A DNA stretch of 64,000 nucleotides from Halosimplex salinum (lineage in GTDB: Archaea; Halobacteriota; Halobacteria; Halobacteriales; Haloarculaceae): the NCBI RefSeq assembly GCF_003730195.1, contig NZ_QWGG01000012.1, positions 1-64,000 of the forward strand, given 5' to 3'. The translations under genes were made by a program, and so were the position numbers. This document shows positions 8,627 through 17,409 of this stretch, in pieces. Within the stretch, counting starts at the first letter, position 1. Every line of letters starts with the position of its first letter. The notes below the pieces were generated by a model. The model ran no database searches, was not told the DNA's origin, and saw nothing but the letters and a program-made list of their open reading frames with translations.

Positions 8627-9529
8627 ATGCAGCTCTCGGTTGTGGTTCCGACGCTCGACGGCCGGGAGCAACTCGCCCGAACGCTGGACGCGCTGGCCGA
8701 ACACGTCCCGGCGGCGGAGGTCGTGGTCGTCAACGGGCCGTCGACCGACGGGACGACCGGGATGGTCCGGGAGCGCGACGACGTGGACGTGCTCGTCGAG
8801 GTCGCCGACCGGACCGTGACGGCCGCTCGCAACGCCGGCATCGACCAGGCCACCGGCGACGTCGTCGCCATCGTCGACCAGGGCCTGTCGGTGACCGAGG
8901 AGTGGTTCGACGCGCTCGCCGCCGGCCTGGCCGAGGCCGACGTGGTCTCCGGGCCAGTCCACGAGCAACTCAGGGGCGGGATGACGACCGAAGAAGTGGA
9001 GTCCGACGCGCTCGCGGGGCGCGAGGTGACCTACTTCAACGGCGGTAACGTCGCCTTCTCGCGGCCGGCGCTGGACGCGCTCGACGGCTTCGACGAGTAT
9101 CTGGAGGTCGGGAGCGCACGCGACGGCGCCCACCGCCTCGCGACGATGGACTTCTCGGTGACGTGGGCCGCCGGCATGGGCGTCGCCCGCGAAGTCGGCG
9201 CCGACGGCGGCGGGCCCGAGACCGACCAGGGGTGGAAGTACCGCTCGCTGGCCTATCGGCTGGTGAAGAACTACGGCGTCGGACCGCGGGTGGCCGCGCG
9301 ACTGGTCGCCTACGCCGGCCGCGACGCGCTCGACTCGCTCCGCGACGTGGCGCGGGGCGACGCGACGCCCTCCGGCTGGCTCGGCACGGGCCGGGACGTG
9401 CTCTCCGGGCTCGCGGTCGGCTCGAAAGACGGCGTCTGGGCGCGACTGCTCGACCGCTCGTCCCGGCGCAACCCCTACGGCCGGTCGGCCCGCTCGGACC
9501 GGGCGGTCGCTGTCTACGACCGACGGTAG
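8627..9529 (+). CDS. Glycosyltransferase family 2
   Basis: 300 residues. The GT-A fold opens with LSVVVPTLDGREQLARTLD, followed by VVVVNGPSTDGT (nucleotide-sugar binding) and AARNAGIDQATGDVVAIVDQ, where the usual DxD position reads VDQG, so the metal site is not canonical. TYFNGGNVAFSRPALD is the acceptor-loop motif of the family. No membrane segment is seen. It probably transfers a sugar to a lipid-linked or protein-linked glycan on the cytoplasmic face. It stands alone, far from the large glycan locus. Confidence 0.82.
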   Translation: MQLSVVVPTLDGREQLARTLDALAEHVPAAEVVVVNGPSTDGTTGMVRERDDVDVLVEVADRTVTAARNAGIDQATGDVVAIVDQGLSVTEEWFDALAAGLAEADVVSGPVHEQLRGGMTTEEVESDALAGREVTYFNGGNVAFSRPALDALDGFDEYLEVGSARDGAHRLATMDFSVTWAAGMGVAREVGADGGGPETDQGWKYRSLAYRLVKNYGVGPRVAARLVAYAGRDALDSLRDVARGDATPSGWLGTGRDVLSGLAVGSKDGVWARLLDRSSRRNPYGRSARSDRAVAVYDRR

Positions 9530-9600
9530 TCGCGTGGCGGTCGCTGTCAACGACCGCAGGTGATCGGTTCTACTGCACCGACGCCGCCGACACGGAGTCC

Positions 9601-10422
9601 CTACTGGTCGCCGGTCGGCGACAGGACGTCGAAGACGCGTCCGGGGTTGTTCGAGAAGACTTTGCGCATGGCGTCCTCGGGCACGTCGAGCGTGAGGACC
9701 TCCATGACCGCGACGTTGGGGTGGGCGGCGGGCGACCCGCTCCCGAACAGGACGCGATCGGGGTGTTCCATGATCGCGCGTTCGAGCGGGTCGCGGTAGC
9801 GGACGAAGCTCGTGTCGAGGTACAGCGACGAGGCGCGGTCGAGCAGGTCGATGCTCGTCTCCATCAGGTCGCGGTCGAGCGGGTGACCGCCGAAGTGGGC
9901 CAGCACGACCGGGAAGTCGTACTGGAGGAGCGTCGCCTCGACGGCCTCCGGTTCGAACGCGCGACCGCCGTGGACGATGACCGGCAGACCGACGTCCGAG
10001 AGCTCGTCGAGCACGTCCTCGTCGGGCAGGCCGTCCTCGCCGGGGTTGAGCTTGAAACCGACGAAGCGGTCGTCGTAGGCGTACTGCTCCACGTCGGCGG
10101 GCGAGGTGTGGTGGTCCCGTCGACTCGCCGTGAGGTTGCGCAGCGTCGCGGCGGTGCTGTCGGCGGGGTCCCGCGCGCCGTTGATCCGGGCGACGGCGAC
10201 GAAGGGGCGACCGACGCTCATCCGGGCGACGGCGTTGTTCGCGGCGAGATAGTCGCCGTCGCGGCCGCTCGGGAAGACCAGCGACCGGACCACGCCCGCC
10301 TGGTGCATCTCCCGCTCCAGTCGCTCGGGGTCGCCCAGCCCCTCGCGCTGTCGCCGGTCCTCGTCCGGTTCGAGCCGCGCGTGTACGTCGACCACCCGGA
10401 ACCCGTGCTCCAACTCCAGCAT
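9601..10422 (-). CDS. Amidohydrolase-2 family-like protein with altered metal site
   Basis: 273 residues with the TIM-barrel pattern of amidohydrolase-related (ACMSD-like) proteins. VVDVHARLEP at residues 10-19 stands where DxHxH is expected, so the second His is Arg16. VIVHGG, VVLAHFGGHP and LYLDTSF keep other elements. LFGSGSPAAHP near residue 230 replaces the usual FGSD/FGTD, losing the catalytic Asp. It may therefore be a non-hydrolytic or metal-poor member. Convergent with the glycosyltransferase gene. Function unknown. Confidence 0.75.
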   Translation of the reverse strand: MLELEHGFRVVDVHARLEPDEDRRQREGLGDPERLEREMHQAGVVRSLVFPSGRDGDYLAANNAVARMSVGRPFVAVARINGARDPADSTAATLRNLTASRRDHHTSPADVEQYAYDDRFVGFKLNPGEDGLPDEDVLDELSDVGLPVIVHGGRAFEPEAVEATLLQYDFPVVLAHFGGHPLDRDLMETSIDLLDRASSLYLDTSFVRYRDPLERAIMEHPDRVLFGSGSPAAHPNVAVMEVLTLDVPEDAMRKVFSNNPGRVFDVLSPTGDQ

Positions 10423-10605
10423 TCACCCTATCATGAGTGTACCTCGTTAAAACGGTTGTCGGACGCGCCGATCACTCCCGCCGTCCGAGGCGCTACGCGC
10501 CGGTCTCTCGCCGACCGGCGTACTCCTATATAAACGCTTCCCGCCAGACCGAGCGGGGACTTCTGGTACACCGCTGGCGGGGGTTCCGTGACTGGCTTGG
10601 AAAAC

Positions 10606-10613
10606 TTTATATA
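10606..10613 (+). promoter_or_regulatory. Thermosome gene TATA box
   Basis: TTTATATA with the upstream purine-rich GGAAAAC that fits a BRE. It lies 33 bases before the thermosome ATG at 10647, giving a leader of about 10 bases. A second TATATAAA occurs at 10527-10534, about 80 bp further upstream, and could be an alternative promoter. Confidence 0.7.
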
Positions 10614-10646
10614 GAACCGCTAACGATGAATAGATGAAACTCAACC

Positions 10647-12224
10647 ATGTCATCTGGCCAGCGACGCATGGGTGGACAGCCGATGTTCATCCTCAACGAG
10701 GACAGTGATCGCACGCAGGGAAAAGACGCTCAGAGCTCCAACATCACGGCCGGGAAGGCCGTCAGTGAGGCCGTACGGACCACACTCGGTCCGCGCGGGA
10801 TGGACAAGATGCTCGTCTCGGACAGCGGCGACGTCGTCATCACGAACGACGGCGCGACCATCCTGGACGAGATGGACATCGAGCACCCGGCCGCGCAGAT
10901 GATCTCCGAGGTCGCCGAGACCCAGGAGAACGAGGTCGGCGACGGCACCACCACCGCGGCGGTGCTCTCCGGTGAACTCCTCTCGCAGGCCGAGGACCTG
11001 CTCGACGACGACGTGCACCCGACGACCATCGTCGAGGGGTACTACCAGGCGCTCTCGCTGGCTCACGAGGCCATCGACGAGGTCAAACTCGACGAGGAAC
11101 TCGACGACGACCTCCTCGAGACGGTCGCGCGCTCCAGCATGACCGGCAAGGGCACCGGCGACGTCTCCGCCGAGCGCCTCGCCGAGACCGTCGTCGACGC
11201 GGTCCGCCGCGTCACCGACGACGGCTCGGTCGCCCGCGACAACATCTCCGTCTACACGCAGACGGGCTCTTCTTCCTCCGCGACCCGCCTCGTCGATGGC
11301 GTCATCGTCGACGAGGAGCCGGTTCACGACAACATGCCGCGCCGCGTCGAGAACCCGCAGATCGCCTTCGTCGACGACGACATCGAGGTCCGCGAGGCCT
11401 CCATCGACGCCGAGTACAACGTCTCCAACGTCGACGACCTCAACACCGCCATCGAGGCCGAGGAGAACGAGCTCCGCGGCTACGCCGAGCACATCGTCGA
11501 CCTCGGCGTCGACGTCCTGTTCGTCGACGGCGACGTCGCGGACCAGGTCGCCGCCATCCTCGCCAAGAACGACGTCGTCGCCTACGAAGTCGGTGACGAC
11601 GAGGGCGAGGAGCTCGCCCACGCGACCGGCCTCTCTCGCGCCGCGGGCGTCCAGGAGCTCGAGGCCGACGACCTCGGCAGCGCCAGCGAGCTCTCCGTCG
11701 AGAAGTACGGCGACGACTACGTCACCTTCGTCGAGGACGGCGACGCCGGGCAGTCCGTGACCGTCTTCGCCCGCGGTGGCACCGAACACGTCACCGACGA
11801 ACTCGAACGCGTCCTCGGCGACGCGCTCGACGTCGTGACGGCCGCCCTCGGCGAGGGCGGCGTCGTCCCCGGCGCCGGCGCCACCGAGATCGCGGTCGCG
11901 GACTACATCCGCGCCGAGGCCGCCAGCATCGAGGGCCGCAAACAGCTCGCCGTCGAGGCGTTCGCCGACGCGGTCGACGTGCTCCCGCGCACGCTCGCAG
12001 AGAACACGGGCATGGACCCGATCGACGCGCTGGTCGACCTGCGCGCCGAACACGAGAGCGAGGGCATCGCCGGCATCATCTCCGAGGGCCAGACCGGCGT
12101 CATCGACAACCCGACCGACCTGGGCGTCCTCGACCCGGCCGCCGTCAAACACGAGGCCGTCGAGTCCGCCACCGAGGCCGCGACGATGATCGTCCGCATC
12201 GACGACGTCATCTCCGCGAGCTAA
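10647..12224 (+). CDS. Thermosome subunit (group II chaperonin)
   Basis: A 525-residue ATP-dependent chaperonin subunit that forms double-ring cages for protein folding. N-terminal [12 protein letters not shown] and [13 protein letters not shown], then [11 protein letters not shown] near residue 97 for ATP hydrolysis, and the equatorial C-terminal [16 protein letters not shown] are all present. The protein ends IDDVISAS and lacks the glycine-methionine-rich tail found on some haloarchaeal paralogues, which usually occur as two or three subunits per genome. Strong TATA box upstream; heat-shock control is likely but not shown. Confidence 0.95.
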   Translation: MSSGQRRMGGQPMFILNEDSDRTQGKDAQSSNITAGKAVSEAVRTTLGPRGMDKMLVSDSGDVVITNDGATILDEMDIEHPAAQMISEVAETQENEVGDGTTTAAVLSGELLSQAEDLLDDDVHPTTIVEGYYQALSLAHEAIDEVKLDEELDDDLLETVARSSMTGKGTGDVSAERLAETVVDAVRRVTDDGSVARDNISVYTQTGSSSSATRLVDGVIVDEEPVHDNMPRRVENPQIAFVDDDIEVREASIDAEYNVSNVDDLNTAIEAEENELRGYAEHIVDLGVDVLFVDGDVADQVAAILAKNDVVAYEVGDDEGEELAHATGLSRAAGVQELEADDLGSASELSVEKYGDDYVTFVEDGDAGQSVTVFARGGTEHVTDELERVLGDALDVVTAALGEGGVVPGAGATEIAVADYIRAEAASIEGRKQLAVEAFADAVDVLPRTLAENTGMDPIDALVDLRAEHESEGIAGIISEGQTGVIDNPTDLGVLDPAAVKHEAVESATEAATMIVRIDDVISAS

Positions 12225-12647
12225 CCGCCTGACGACGCCCAACCGTTCGCGATTTCGGCGGAGTCCGACCGATCTTCCGCTTTTCCGGCGCTCACGAGCG
12301 CGCGAGCGACTGCTCCGTTTGCACTCAGCGACGCCACCCGACGTGCCAGTGAGGTCCCAAAACTATCCGATACGCCGCGCGCCCGACGAGCGAGACGACG
12401 ACTTCCGCCCCGACACGGCGAAGCGGCCGGTGGCCTACTTCGAACGCGACGGCAGGGACGCGGCGACGGAGACGCTCCGGTGGTCCTCGACAGCGATCCA
12501 CGTTTCGACGACGACGACCCCTCTGGCTCCCCTGATCGGTCACTCCCGCACTCTCGTTCTACGACCAGGAGCGCATCGAGGAGGGGGTCGAGTCGGTCGA
12601 CCCCGACTTCGTCTGACGTGACTGGGCTTCGTCGGGCCGCCCCGGTG
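12225..12647 (+). pseudogene. Gene-free 423 bp with possible remnant of a small gene
   Basis: No intact gene. Between about 12400 and 12613 the plus strand shows haloarchaeal-looking acidic peptide in three different frames: RPVAYFERDGRDAATETL, then DSDPRFDDDDPSGSPDRS, then SFYDQERIEEGVESVDPDFV followed by a stop at 12614-12616. The frame changes suggest a decayed or frameshifted small gene. I do not recognise the family, and chance readthrough in G+C-rich DNA is the alternative. Confidence 0.3.
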
Positions 12648-13187
12648 TCACTCGTCCTCTTCGGCTTCCCACCGCTGGGAGACGTCGTCCTTGGCGACGG
12701 TCTGGAGTCGCTGGACGCCGCTGAACTCGTCGATCACGTCCGCGACCACGTCGGGCACGCGGTCGTTCCACGTGTCGTCGTCGAGCATCCGGTCTCTGAT
12801 GTCGCTGCCCTCCAGCCGTTCCCGGTCGAACATCGGCGACTGGCGGACCTCGATGCCGCGTTCCTCGAACAGCTGGACGACGAGGGGGTTGTTCGAGTAC
12901 GCCACGTCGAACGAGGGCGACATGCTCATGATGTGGCTGACCCAGACGGCGTTGCGGTCGATGTCCTCGATGGGGACGACGTAGGTCGGCACGTCCACGT
13001 CCTCGACGGCCTTGGTCACCATCATCACGCGTTCGCCCGCGGTGAAGGGGTTGCGGACGGTGTGCGAGACGTCCGCGCTCCCGATGCCGAGGACGAGTTC
13101 GTCCACTTCCTCGACGATGTGCTCCACCATCGCCCGGTGGCCGTTGTGAAACGGCTGGAAACGCCCGATGTAGAACCCGCGTGTCAT
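12648..13187 (-). CDS. nadM: Nicotinamide-nucleotide adenylyltransferase, archaeal NadM type
   Basis: 179 residues. It joins NMN and ATP to NAD in the last step of NAD synthesis and salvage. The nucleotidyltransferase signature GFYIGRFQPFHNGHRAM at the N-terminus holds the HxGH motif. NPFTAGERVMM and GSDIRDRML (the ISSTxxR-like motif) complete the active site. The chosen start MTRGFYIGRF is the family N-terminus; the frame runs 75 bases further without similarity. Confidence 0.93.
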   Translation of the reverse strand: MTRGFYIGRFQPFHNGHRAMVEHIVEEVDELVLGIGSADVSHTVRNPFTAGERVMMVTKAVEDVDVPTYVVPIEDIDRNAVWVSHIMSMSPSFDVAYSNNPLVVQLFEERGIEVRQSPMFDRERLEGSDIRDRMLDDDTWNDRVPDVVADVIDEFSGVQRLQTVAKDDVSQRWEAEEDE

Positions 13188-13525
13188 ACCCCATCGTGTG
13201 CGGAGCGAGCACATTAACCCCGGTGACTCAGCTCCGAACCCCGGAGAGTCGACCCCGGACACCAGCGACTGGCCCCCGAACCGCGGCGATTCGATTTCGG
13301 ACCCGTCGAAACCCCGCCGGTCACCGGGTCCTACCCCGCCGCTTACGGGGGGTAGACACGTCCCCTAGACGGTCCCTGTTTTTTGAGTCCTGAGCGGTAG
13401 GTGGCGTGTACTCAGAGCGGCCGGATCCGGCTCACGTCCTGCGGTTCGGGCGTATTATCGGCCCGCTCGGGGGGAGAAAGTATATCAATAAACAGCCCTT
13501 GGCTTCTGATGTTAGAACCGTTTAT
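13188..13525 (+). promoter_or_regulatory. Gap upstream of lonB with promoter near 13481
   Basis: A 338-bp non-coding region between divergent nadM and lonB. AAGTATATCAAT at 13478-13489 is the likely lonB TATA box, with a start near 13508 and a short leader. A second TTTATAT immediately precedes the ATG and is too close to be its promoter. I see nothing else in the first 250 bases. Confidence 0.5.
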
Positions 13526-15673
13526 ATGAGTGAGAATATCGATACCGACGATCCGTCCGCCGAGGAGGCGGACGAGACCGAGGAGGTCGGCGCGACCGAC
13601 GCCGAGTCTCCGGACTCGGAGCCAGCCGACGGGGCGTCCGAGCCAGAGGCGCCGGTCGACGCCGAGGGCGAGTCCACCGCCGGTGACGCCGGTGACGACG
13701 GCGCTGTCGAGGTCGACCCCGACGAGAGTCTCGGCAGTACGGTCGAGATTGACGCGGACGACGCCGTCGTCGAGAACGCCGACGAGGCGCTGCTCGGCGG
13801 TCTCGACATCGAGACCACCAGCGACATCGAGGTCCCCGACCGGCTGGTGGACCAGGTCATCGGACAGGACCACGCCCGGGACGTAGTGAAAAAAGCGGCC
13901 AAACAGCGCCGCCACGTGATGATGATCGGCTCGCCCGGGACCGGCAAGTCGATGCTCGCGAAGGCGATGAGCCAGTTGCTCCCCAAGGAGGAACTCCAGG
14001 ACGTTCTCGTCTACCACAACCCCGACGACGGCAACGAGCCGAAGATCCGGACCGTTCCGGCGGGGAAAGGCGAACAGATCGTCGACGCCCACAAGGAGGA
14101 AGCACGCAAGCGCAACCAGATGCGCTCGTTCCTGATGTGGATCATCATCGCGATCATCATCGGGTACGCGCTGCTCATCCAGGGCTCCGTGCTGCTGGGT
14201 ATCCTCGCGGCGGGGGTCGTCTATCTGGCCTTCCGCTACGGGTCGCGCGGCAACGACGCGATGATCCCGAACCTGCTGGTCAGCAACGCCAACCAGCAGA
14301 CCGCGCCGTTCGAGGACGCGACGGGCGCCCACGCCGGTGCGATGCTGGGCGACGTCCGCCACGACCCGTTCCAGTCCGGCGGCATGGAGACGCCCAGCCA
14401 CGACCGCGTCGAGGCCGGCGCCATCCACAAGGCCAACAAGGGCGTGCTGTTCATCGACGAGATCAACACGCTCGATATCCGCAGCCAGCAGAAGCTGATG
14501 ACGGCTATCCAGGAGGGCGAGTTCTCCATCACGGGCCAGTCCGAGCGCTCCTCGGGCGCGATGGTCCAGACCGAACCCGTCCCGACGGACTTCATCATGG
14601 TCGCGGCCGGGAACCTCGACGCCATGGAGAACATGCACCCCGCCCTGCGCTCGCGTATCAAGGGCTACGGGTACGAGGTGTACATGGACGACACCATCGA
14701 GGACGACGCCGAGATGCGCCGCAAGTACGCCCGGTTCGTCGCCCAGGAGGTCGAGAAGGACGGTCGGCTCCCGCACTTCACCGAGACCGCAGTCGAGGAA
14801 GTCATCCTCGAAGCCCGCCGGCGCTCGGGCCGGAAGGGCCACCTCTCGCTGAAACTGCGCGACCTCGGTGGGCTGGTCCGCGTCGCGGGCGACATCGCTC
14901 GCGCCGAGGACAAGGAGTTCACCGAGCGCGAGGACGTGCTCCAGGCCAAGCGCCGCTCCCGTTCGATCGAGCAACAGCTCGCGGACAACTACATCGAGCG
15001 CCGCAAGGACTACGAACTGACCGTCAACGAGGGCGACGTGGTCGGCCGCGTCAACGGCCTCGCGGTCATGGGCGAGGACAGCGGGATCGTCCTCCCCGTC
15101 ATGGCCGAGGTCACGCCCTCGCAGGGGCCCGGGCAGGTCATCGCGACCGGCCAGCTCCAGGAGATGGCGGAGGAGGCAGTCCAGAACGTCTCGGCCATCA
15201 TCAAGAAGTTCAGCGACGAGGACATCTCCGAGAAGGACGTCCACATCCAGTTCGTCCAGGCCGGTGAGGGCGGCGTCGACGGCGACTCCGCCTCCATCAC
15301 CGTGGCGACCGCGGTCATCTCCGCGCTGGAGAACGTCCCGGTCGAGCAGAACCTCGCGATGACCGGGTCGCTGTCGGTCCGGGGCGACGTGCTCCCGGTC
15401 GGCGGCGTCACGCACAAGATCGAGGCCGCCGCGAAGTCCGGTCTCGACACGGTCATCATCCCGAAGGCCAACGAGCAGGACGTGATGATCGAGGACGAGT
15501 ACAAGGACGAGATCGAGATCATCCCCGTCCACCACATCTCGGAAGTGCTGGAGGTCGCCCTCGCGGGCGAACCCGAGAAGGACGGCCTCGTCGACCGCCT
15601 CAAGTCCATCACCGGCAAGGCGCTCGAACAGCGCGAAGTCGGTCAGACCGGCGGCAGCCCGAGCCCGCAGTAA
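13526..15673 (+). CDS. lonB: Membrane-anchored ATP-dependent protease LonB
   Basis: 715 residues, essential in studied haloarchaea, degrading membrane and regulatory proteins. A long acidic N-terminus of about 90 residues precedes the AAA+ domain (Walker A GSPGTGKS at about 135; Walker B GVLFIDEIN). As in archaeal LonB, two membrane segments are inserted in the ATPase domain at about 203-235. The C-terminal S16 protease domain has Ser588 (in GDSAS) and Lys631 (in GVTHKIEAA), 43 residues apart as in Lon. The ATG at 13526 was preferred over an upstream extension. Confidence 0.96.
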   Translation: MSENIDTDDPSAEEADETEEVGATDAESPDSEPADGASEPEAPVDAEGESTAGDAGDDGAVEVDPDESLGSTVEIDADDAVVENADEALLGGLDIETTSDIEVPDRLVDQVIGQDHARDVVKKAAKQRRHVMMIGSPGTGKSMLAKAMSQLLPKEELQDVLVYHNPDDGNEPKIRTVPAGKGEQIVDAHKEEARKRNQMRSFLMWIIIAIIIGYALLIQGSVLLGILAAGVVYLAFRYGSRGNDAMIPNLLVSNANQQTAPFEDATGAHAGAMLGDVRHDPFQSGGMETPSHDRVEAGAIHKANKGVLFIDEINTLDIRSQQKLMTAIQEGEFSITGQSERSSGAMVQTEPVPTDFIMVAAGNLDAMENMHPALRSRIKGYGYEVYMDDTIEDDAEMRRKYARFVAQEVEKDGRLPHFTETAVEEVILEARRRSGRKGHLSLKLRDLGGLVRVAGDIARAEDKEFTEREDVLQAKRRSRSIEQQLADNYIERRKDYELTVNEGDVVGRVNGLAVMGEDSGIVLPVMAEVTPSQGPGQVIATGQLQEMAEEAVQNVSAIIKKFSDEDISEKDVHIQFVQAGEGGVDGDSASITVATAVISALENVPVEQNLAMTGSLSVRGDVLPVGGVTHKIEAAAKSGLDTVIIPKANEQDVMIEDEYKDEIEIIPVHHISEVLEVALAGEPEKDGLVDRLKSITGKALEQREVGQTGGSPSPQ

Positions 15674-15751
15674 CTCGGCACCACCGCTGCCCTCCGTTTT
15701 CCCGCTCGCCGCTCCGTAACGACTTTCGACCGCCCAGTCCCAACTCGTACT

Positions 15752-16762
15752 GTGACTGGCTGGCCTCCGACACCGACCGCCCCTCTCGTGACCGTGGGCT
15801 CGCCCGAGACCGACCTGGTGAGCTTCGTGTGGCTCCTCGGGTTCGTCCTCTCCGGATTCCTGATCCTCGCGCGACTCTCCCAGGGCGTCGTCGACGACGA
15901 GTCCGACGAGGACGACGACGGAGCGGAGGCCGACCACGGATTGGAAGGCGACCACGGAGCGCGAGGTGACCACGGAGCGCGAGGTGACGACGAACCCGAC
16001 CCGGACGAGTCGTCCCCGGGCGCGCATCCGCTGGCGCCCGACGGAGCGGTCGGCGGGCGGACCTTCGAGGACGGCCAGCCGGCAGCGCGACGCGTCGACC
16101 CAAACCCGGACCGCGACGACGGCCCGGTCGCCCTCCCGCGTGCGGCGGAGCCACCGACGCTGACCCCGGGACTGCTGTTGCTCAACGTTGCGCTCACGCA
16201 GGGGTTGTTCGGGGCGATCCTCGCGGGCGGCGCGTGGTACTTCGGCGTCCCGCTCGACGTGCTCGGGGTCAGTGGCGCTCCGCTCTCGACGGGACTCCCC
16301 GCGGTGGCGGTGGGCCTCGGTTTCGGCGTCGTCCTCTGGGTCGGCAACGAACTCGCCTCCGGGCTGGCGGCGGAATCGGGGGCGGACTACGACGAGGGGC
16401 TGCGCGAACTGCTCGCGCCGGACGGGCCCCGCGCGTGGGCGCTTCTGCTCGGCGCGACGCTGCCCGTGATCGCCGTCGTCGAGGAGTTCATCTTCCGGGC
16501 GGCCGTCGTCGGGGCGACGACGGCGGCGTTCGATACGTCGCCGTGGGCGCTGGCGGTCCTCTCCTCGGTCGCGTTCGCGCTCGGCCACGGCGCGCAGGGC
16601 CGGGTCGGCGTCGCCGTGACGGGCGCGCTCGGGTTCGCGCTCGCCGCCGGGTTCGTCCTGACGAACAGCCTGCTCGTCGTCGTGGTCGCGCACTACCTCG
16701 TCAACGCGCTGGAGTTCCTCGTCCACGAGGGACTGGGACTACCCGACCCGGTGTGGGGGTGA
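15752..16762 (+). CDS. CPBP-family intramembrane metalloprotease
   Basis: 336 residues beginning with GTG. One N-terminal membrane segment (WLLGFVLSGFLILARL), then a long acidic linker (residues about 48-130) with three HGxxGD repeats, then a CPBP/Abi domain of about six membrane segments. The protease motifs are VVEEFIFRA (EExxxR), FALGHGAQG and VVAHYLVNALEF. Family members include Rce1-like prenyl-protein proteases and site-2-like proteases; the substrate here is unknown. It follows lonB by 78 bp on the same strand. Confidence 0.85.
   Translation: MTGWPPTPTAPLVTVGSPETDLVSFVWLLGFVLSGFLILARLSQGVVDDESDEDDDGAEADHGLEGDHGARGDHGARGDDEPDPDESSPGAHPLAPDGAVGGRTFEDGQPAARRVDPNPDRDDGPVALPRAAEPPTLTPGLLLLNVALTQGLFGAILAGGAWYFGVPLDVLGVSGAPLSTGLPAVAVGLGFGVVLWVGNELASGLAAESGADYDEGLRELLAPDGPRAWALLLGATLPVIAVVEEFIFRAAVVGATTAAFDTSPWALAVLSSVAFALGHGAQGRVGVAVTGALGFALAAGFVLTNSLLVVVVAHYLVNALEFLVHEGLGLPDPVWG
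15932..15985 (+). repeat. Three 18-bp in-frame repeats in the CPBP linker
   Basis: Three units beginning GACCACGGA. The second (15950-15967) and third (15968-15985) are identical (GACCACGGAGCGCGAGGT), encoding HGARGD twice; the first encodes HGLEGD. The linker is probably disordered and tolerant of slippage. Confidence 0.85.
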
Positions 16763-16783
16763 GCGGGTGAGTCGGCCGGGCCG

Positions 16784-17245
16784 CTACAGCCCCTCGACCG
16801 AGCGGAGGCGCTGTTCGACCTCCGCGGGCGCGGCGCTGGGGCCGTCGCGGACGCGGTGGTCGGGGATGAGCAGCGGCGCGGGGTTGTCGGCGAGCGCGCT
16901 CCGGGCGGTCCGCACGTCCTCGTCGTCCTCCGGGTCCATGTCGGGGGTCATACGGAGGAGTTGCGCGACGCCGACCTGCTCGCCGTACGGGATCTCACGG
17001 ACGGCCTCCAGGACGCCGCGCCGGTCGGTCGGGACCGTCAGCGCGACGGTCACGTCGGCGAAGTCGTCCTCGGCGCCGGTGAGATACGCCTCGATCCGGT
17101 CCAGCAACTCGTGGTCCGTCTTCGCGCCCTCGTCGGGCGCGTTGGGGAACGTGACCGAGATCACTCGCCCCTGGGCCTCCCCGAACTGGACGTGCCGGTC
17201 GAGATACGCCGACTCGCGCGCGTAGATCCCCGCCTCTTCGTTCAT
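16784..17245 (-). CDS. MGMT-like alkyltransferase-family protein lacking the acceptor cysteine
   Basis: 153 residues similar to the DNA-binding domain of O6-alkylguanine-DNA alkyltransferases: VREIPYGEQVGVAQLLRM is the helix-turn-helix and NPAPLLIPDHRV corresponds to the active-site loop. In repair enzymes this loop reads PCHR with the alkyl-accepting Cys; here it is PDHR, with Asp at about residue 129. Alkyltransferase-like (ATL) proteins replace the same Cys by Trp and act as damage sensors, so a non-catalytic lesion-binding role is possible (inference). The start MNEEAGIYARE was preferred to a 33-codon extension. Confidence 0.78.
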   Translation of the reverse strand: MNEEAGIYARESAYLDRHVQFGEAQGRVISVTFPNAPDEGAKTDHELLDRIEAYLTGAEDDFADVTVALTVPTDRRGVLEAVREIPYGEQVGVAQLLRMTPDMDPEDDEDVRTARSALADNPAPLLIPDHRVRDGPSAAPAEVEQRLRSVEGL

Positions 17246-17409
17246 ACGCGTACTCCGGCCGGTCGGAACTTGAAGATTTGTCTCGCGGGCGTCGAACCGG
17301 GTCTGGCTCCGTTCCGCTGTTTCCGGGACCGGAGAAGTTGGCATCTACCGGTAAAAAACATCATAAATATCAGTAGACTTTATTACTCAGTGGCGTATCG
17401 GGGTGTGGT

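Noticed and set aside
10650-12242. A 530-codon minus-strand frame opposite the thermosome gene
   Set aside because: Antisense shadow with repetitive Asp/Val/Gly composition; the plus strand is a full chaperonin.
13412-16726. A 1104-codon minus-strand open frame opposite lonB and the CPBP gene
   Set aside because: Same cause: LonB on the plus strand is unmistakable, with Walker motifs and catalytic dyad.
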